A stretch of DNA of 29,002 bases. It comes from DASYHS01 sp035998295 (GTDB lineage: Bacteria > Pseudomonadota > Alphaproteobacteria > Azospirillales > Azospirillaceae). The stretch spans positions 1-29,002 of the forward strand of contig NZ_DASYHS010000284.1 of assembly GCF_035998295.1 (NCBI RefSeq), given 5' to 3'. A program made the position numbers and the translations under genes. Positions 26,904 to 29,002 of this stretch are shown one piece after another. Within the stretch, counting starts at the first letter, position 1. Every line of letters starts with the position of its first letter. The notes below the pieces were generated by a model. That model was not told the origin of the DNA and made no database searches. It saw only the letters and a program-made list of their open reading frames with translations.

Positions 26904-27886
26904 TCCAGGCTCTCCAACCAGGCCGCGAGGGCGCGCAGGGTCGGCCCGTCCAGGTGCTCGAACGAGGGCATGAAGTTGTCGGGCTTGAGGTGCTGTGCGC
27001 TGACGATCCAGCCGCCGAACGCACCGACGGTATTGTCGAGGCGGCCGGCCGCGATAGAGGGACGGGACCCGACATGGGTCAGGTCGGGGCCGAGGTCGCC
27101 GTCCGCCCCCTCCAGGCCGCGCACCCTGTGGCAGGCGCCGCAGCCGTAGGCGACGAAGGCTTCGCGGCCGGCGGCGAGCATGGGCGTCGGCGGCTCCGGT
27201 GCCGGCCGGCGCTGCAGCTCCAGCCACTCCTCGAACTCGGCGGGCTCGTGGGCGACGAAATGGAAGGCCATCCAGGCGTGCTGGTCGCCGCAGAACTCCG
27301 CGCACTGGCCGCGCATCACGCCGGCCTCGCGGGGCGTGAACACGATGCGGTTCACGTGGCCGGGGATCAGGTCCATCTTGCCGTGCAGGTTCGGGACCCA
27401 GAAGCTGTGGATCACGTCCGCCGTCGTGAGCGCCACTTCCACGGGACGGCCGACCGGCGCGCGGATTTCGTTCGCAGTGACGAACTCCAGCTCGCCGCTC
27501 TCGTCGAGATAGCGGACCTCCCACCACCACATGTGGCCGATCACCTCCACGCGCAGCGCGTCTTGCGCGGGTGGCCGGGTCACCGCATTGCTGACCGAAA
27601 TCGAGTAGACGAGCAGGATCGCGAGCGTGACCGCCGGGAAGACGAGGCCACCCCAGAGGACCAGATGATCGCCCGTCAGGCGGCGCGTGCGGTCCGGATC
27701 GGCGAACAGCGCGTACAGCACGAGGCCCATGACGGCGACGAAAATCACCGCGCCGCCCGTGAACAGGACCATGCTCAGCGTTTCGATCGCATCGGCTTCG
27801 GGACTGCGAGGCCGCAAAACACTCTGGTCGCCGCTACAGGCCGCGAGCGCAAGAGGCAGCAGCGGGAGATACCGGCATCTCGGCAT
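26900..27886 (-). CDS. ctaC: Cytochrome c oxidase subunit II with cytochrome c domain
   Basis: A 328-residue caa3-type subunit II. The N-terminus is a lipoprotein signal (MPRCRYLPLLPLALAAC, lipobox Cys17), followed by two membrane spans (about 38-62 and 76-98). The CuA site is complete: His160, Cys195, Cys199, His203, Met206 (CAEFCGDQHAWM). A C-terminal cytochrome c domain carries CGACH (249-253) and a likely Met306 ligand. It takes electrons from cytochrome c and passes them to subunit I. I prefer the ATG at 27886, which gives a compact signal peptide; a GTG at 27928 in frame is an alternative. First gene of the operon. Confidence 0.95.
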   Translation of the reverse strand: MPRCRYLPLLPLALAACSGDQSVLRPRSPEADAIETLSMVLFTGGAVIFVAVMGLVLYALFADPDRTRRLTGDHLVLWGGLVFPAVTLAILLVYSISVSNAVTRPPAQDALRVEVIGHMWWWEVRYLDESGELEFVTANEIRAPVGRPVEVALTTADVIHSFWVPNLHGKMDLIPGHVNRIVFTPREAGVMRGQCAEFCGDQHAWMAFHFVAHEPAEFEEWLELQRRPAPEPPTPMLAAGREAFVAYGCGACHRVRGLEGADGDLGPDLTHVGSRPSIAAGRLDNTVGAFGGWIVSAQHLKPDNFMPSFEHLDGPTLRALAAWLESLE

Positions 27887-28015
27887 GTCTGCGATCAGCC
27901 GCTGGAACCGGCCAGGACGACCGGTCACGGTGCCGGGACCGTTGGGGCAGGGGCGGCGCGAGGCAATCTGTCCTCCGGGAACCTGATGCGGGTGGCGGCG
28001 TTCGACGCCGCAAGC

Positions 28016-28042
28016 GGAACATCCCTGCTGCGCCTAGGTTCC
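28016..28042. promoter_or_regulatory. Second symmetric EcfG-like motif, upstream of ctaC
   Basis: GGAAC (28016-28020), 17 bases, GTTCC (28038-28042): on both strands it reads GGAAC-N17-GTT. The minus-strand copy points at the oxidase operon about 130 bases away; the plus-strand copy points at no gene start. It resembles the divergent motif at 8463-8489, with spacer 17 instead of 16. The rest of 27887-28118 shows no other feature apart from the stem-loop below. Confidence 0.45.
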
Positions 28043-28054
28043 CGGAACCGATGA

Positions 28055-28110
28055 CGGCCGGGAGGACGGGGGCGAGGCCCGGGGCCTCGCCGCCACCTGC
28101 CTCCCGGCCG
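28055..28110 (-). terminator. Nested stem-loop after the second DUF892 gene
   Basis: Outer arms CGGCCGGGAGG (28055-28065) and CCTCCCGGCCG (28100-28110) pair perfectly. Inside, GGCGAGGCC-cgg-GGCCTCGCC (28071-28091) forms a second stem. It starts nine bases after the DUF892 stop in the direction of transcription. There is no T-tract, so termination is likely but not certain. Confidence 0.55.
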
Positions 28111-28118
28111 GCGATCGG

Positions 28119-28631
28119 TCAGCGCTTGGCCGCGCTCGTGCCCGCCGTCTCCAGCATACCCAGGTAGCGTTTGGTCACTATCGGGAGCTGCTGGTCGAGC
28201 CAGGAGGCCATCGCCTCCTCTTCGCGGAGGCTCTCCTCGCACAGGCGCTTGACTTCCATCTCGCCGCAGGCCTCGGCAGCCGCGATCAGGACACGGTAGT
28301 TGGCGATCTCGAACCGCTCAAAGCTCGCCTCGCCGATGGCGTTCTTGACCACCTCGTCGCTGGCGGTGCTGCCGAGCAGCGACTGCATCATCCCGCTCGC
28401 CCGCGCCAAGCCGGTCTTCACGGCCGAAGTGTCGGCGCCGAGCCGGCCGAGGCAGTCTTCCAGGCGCTGGACCTGGCCCCTGGTCTCCGCGATGTGACGG
28501 TCGATCTGAGCCTTGAGCTCGGGATAGTGCTCCAGGCGCCCGGAATGGGCCTCCATCATGTCGATCGCCTGCTTTTCCATGCCATGGGCATCGCGCAGCC
28601 AGTCGACGAGGGTTTCGCGCATGTCGGCCAT
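28119..28631 (-). CDS. Second DUF892 ferritin-like protein
   Basis: A 170-residue helical protein, a distant relative of the gene at 22531-23028: RETLVDWLRDAHGMEKQAIDM, then HIAETRGQVQRLEDCLGRLG, FERFEIANYRVLIAAAEACG and CEESLREEEAMASWLDQQLP. The conserved Glu and His pattern of the ferritin-like bundle is kept. The start at 28631 has GGAG six bases upstream; the ATG at 28643 has no ribosome binding site. It lies upstream of the oxidase operon on the same strand but is separated by a strong stem-loop. I found no GGAAC-type motif before it. Confidence 0.88.
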   Translation of the reverse strand: MADMRETLVDWLRDAHGMEKQAIDMMEAHSGRLEHYPELKAQIDRHIAETRGQVQRLEDCLGRLGADTSAVKTGLARASGMMQSLLGSTASDEVVKNAIGEASFERFEIANYRVLIAAAEACGEMEVKRLCEESLREEEAMASWLDQQLPIVTKRYLGMLETAGTSAAKR

Positions 28632-28786
28632 TTTGCTCTCCATATGAATCTGGACGCGCAAACCAACAGGGCGGACGCGGATCCGTCGCGGGCATATCGG
28701 GATGGCGGCTTGTTCAGGGCCGGCCGGAACCCCATAGCAGAGGTCGCGGCATCCGCTGCGGCCGGGTGGAGGCACGTGAGGACGGC

Positions 28787-29002
28787 ATGAGCATGGGGGC
28801 GTTTCTGTTTTCGGTTCGAGGCCGGATCAACCGGGAACCGTTCTGGCTTTTCATGCTGGCTCTCCTGTCCGCATCGCTCGCGGTCGGGAGGTTGGCGGAA
28901 GTGCTGGACGCGCCGGTCCTGCCGTTGCTTTTCGACTTGGCCATGCTGTGGCCCGCCATCGCCGTCTCGGCCAAGCGTTGGCACGACCGCGACAAGAGCG
29001 CG
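28787..29002 (+). CDS. DUF805 membrane protein, 3' end outside the window
   Basis: The first 72 codons of a gene running off the window. MSMGAFLFSVRGRINREPFW shows the DUF805 N-terminal pattern (F-x-GRI-x-R-x-x-FW), a membrane span follows (FMLALLSASLAVGRLAEVL), a second span (PVLPLLFDLAMLWPAIAVS), then KRWHDRDKSA, the conserved RxHDxxKS block. DUF805 proteins are small inner-membrane proteins of unknown function. GAGGACGGC precedes the ATG. It is divergent from the DUF892 gene with 155 bp between starts. Confidence 0.85.
   Translation, partial: MSMGAFLFSVRGRINREPFWLFMLALLSASLAVGRLAEVLDAPVLPLLFDLAMLWPAIAVSAKRWHDRDKSA

Noticed and set aside
24339..27149. 936-residue plus-strand open frame opposite the oxidase genes
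   Set aside because: Antisense to ctaDE with all catalytic residues in the minus-strand reading; the product is Arg/His/Glu-rich low-complexity sequence.
28680..28760. EcfG-type promoter for the second DUF892 gene or the DUF805 gene
   Set aside because: GGAAC occurs on the plus strand near 28730 but has no GTT at 16-17 bases, and the minus strand has no GGAAC here.

Overview
The window is high-GC, gene-dense DNA from an alphaproteobacterium. The best taxonomic marker is gcrA, a cell-cycle regulator essentially confined to Alphaproteobacteria. The fused subunit I/III caa3-type oxidase with CtaG, the ligase/exonuclease repair pair and the overall codon use fit a Rhodospirillales- or Rhizobiales-like organism. 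I cannot name a species. GC-rich codon use produces very long antisense open frames, which I treated as shadows.

Layout. (1) 1-5576, minus: a trehalose/glycogen operon, a trehalose synthase-maltokinase fusion followed by the branching enzyme glgB with an ATGA overlap. (2) 5789-8439, minus: a periplasmic metallo-beta-lactamase-fold hydrolase behind a 13-bp tandem repeat carrying GANTC sites, a small lipoprotein, and an exported pectate-lyase-like beta-helix protein. (3) 8440-9433: a divergent promoter region with a symmetric GGAAC-N16-CGTT motif, an orphan terminase-small-subunit-like gene, a 158-bp nested inverted-repeat element and a C-rich, G-quadruplex-prone tract. (4) 9434-14304, plus: alaS, then a MoxR-type AAA ATPase and its VWA (CoxE-like) partner. 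(5) 14305-15800: an IS110-family element with a structured leader that may encode a bridge RNA, then the gcrA upstream region with a DnaA-box-like site. (6) 15801-17502, plus: gcrA and a calcium-binding repeat (RTX-like) gene broken by one extra T. (7) 17664-19764, minus: tRNA-Pro(GGG) and the pseudouridine catabolism pair psuK-psuG. (8) 19871-22494, plus: ligase-associated exonuclease and ATP-dependent DNA ligase, ATGA-coupled. (9) 22531-28631, minus: a caa3-type cytochrome oxidase operon (ctaC, fused ctaDE, a small membrane protein, ctaG), bracketed by two DUF892 ferritin-like genes. (10) 28787 to the end, plus: start of a DUF805 membrane protein.

How it fits together. Several modules are typical of stress or stationary-phase physiology: trehalose/glucan interconversion, DUF892 proteins, DNA repair, an alternative terminal oxidase. 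Three intergenic sites match or nearly match the promoter of the alphaproteobacterial general-stress sigma factor EcfG, and two of them are symmetric, so they could fire in both directions. This hidden regulatory layer, the possible bridge RNA of the IS110 element and the phased GANTC repeats are the most interesting items. I see no CRISPR array, integrase, prophage or obvious defence island.
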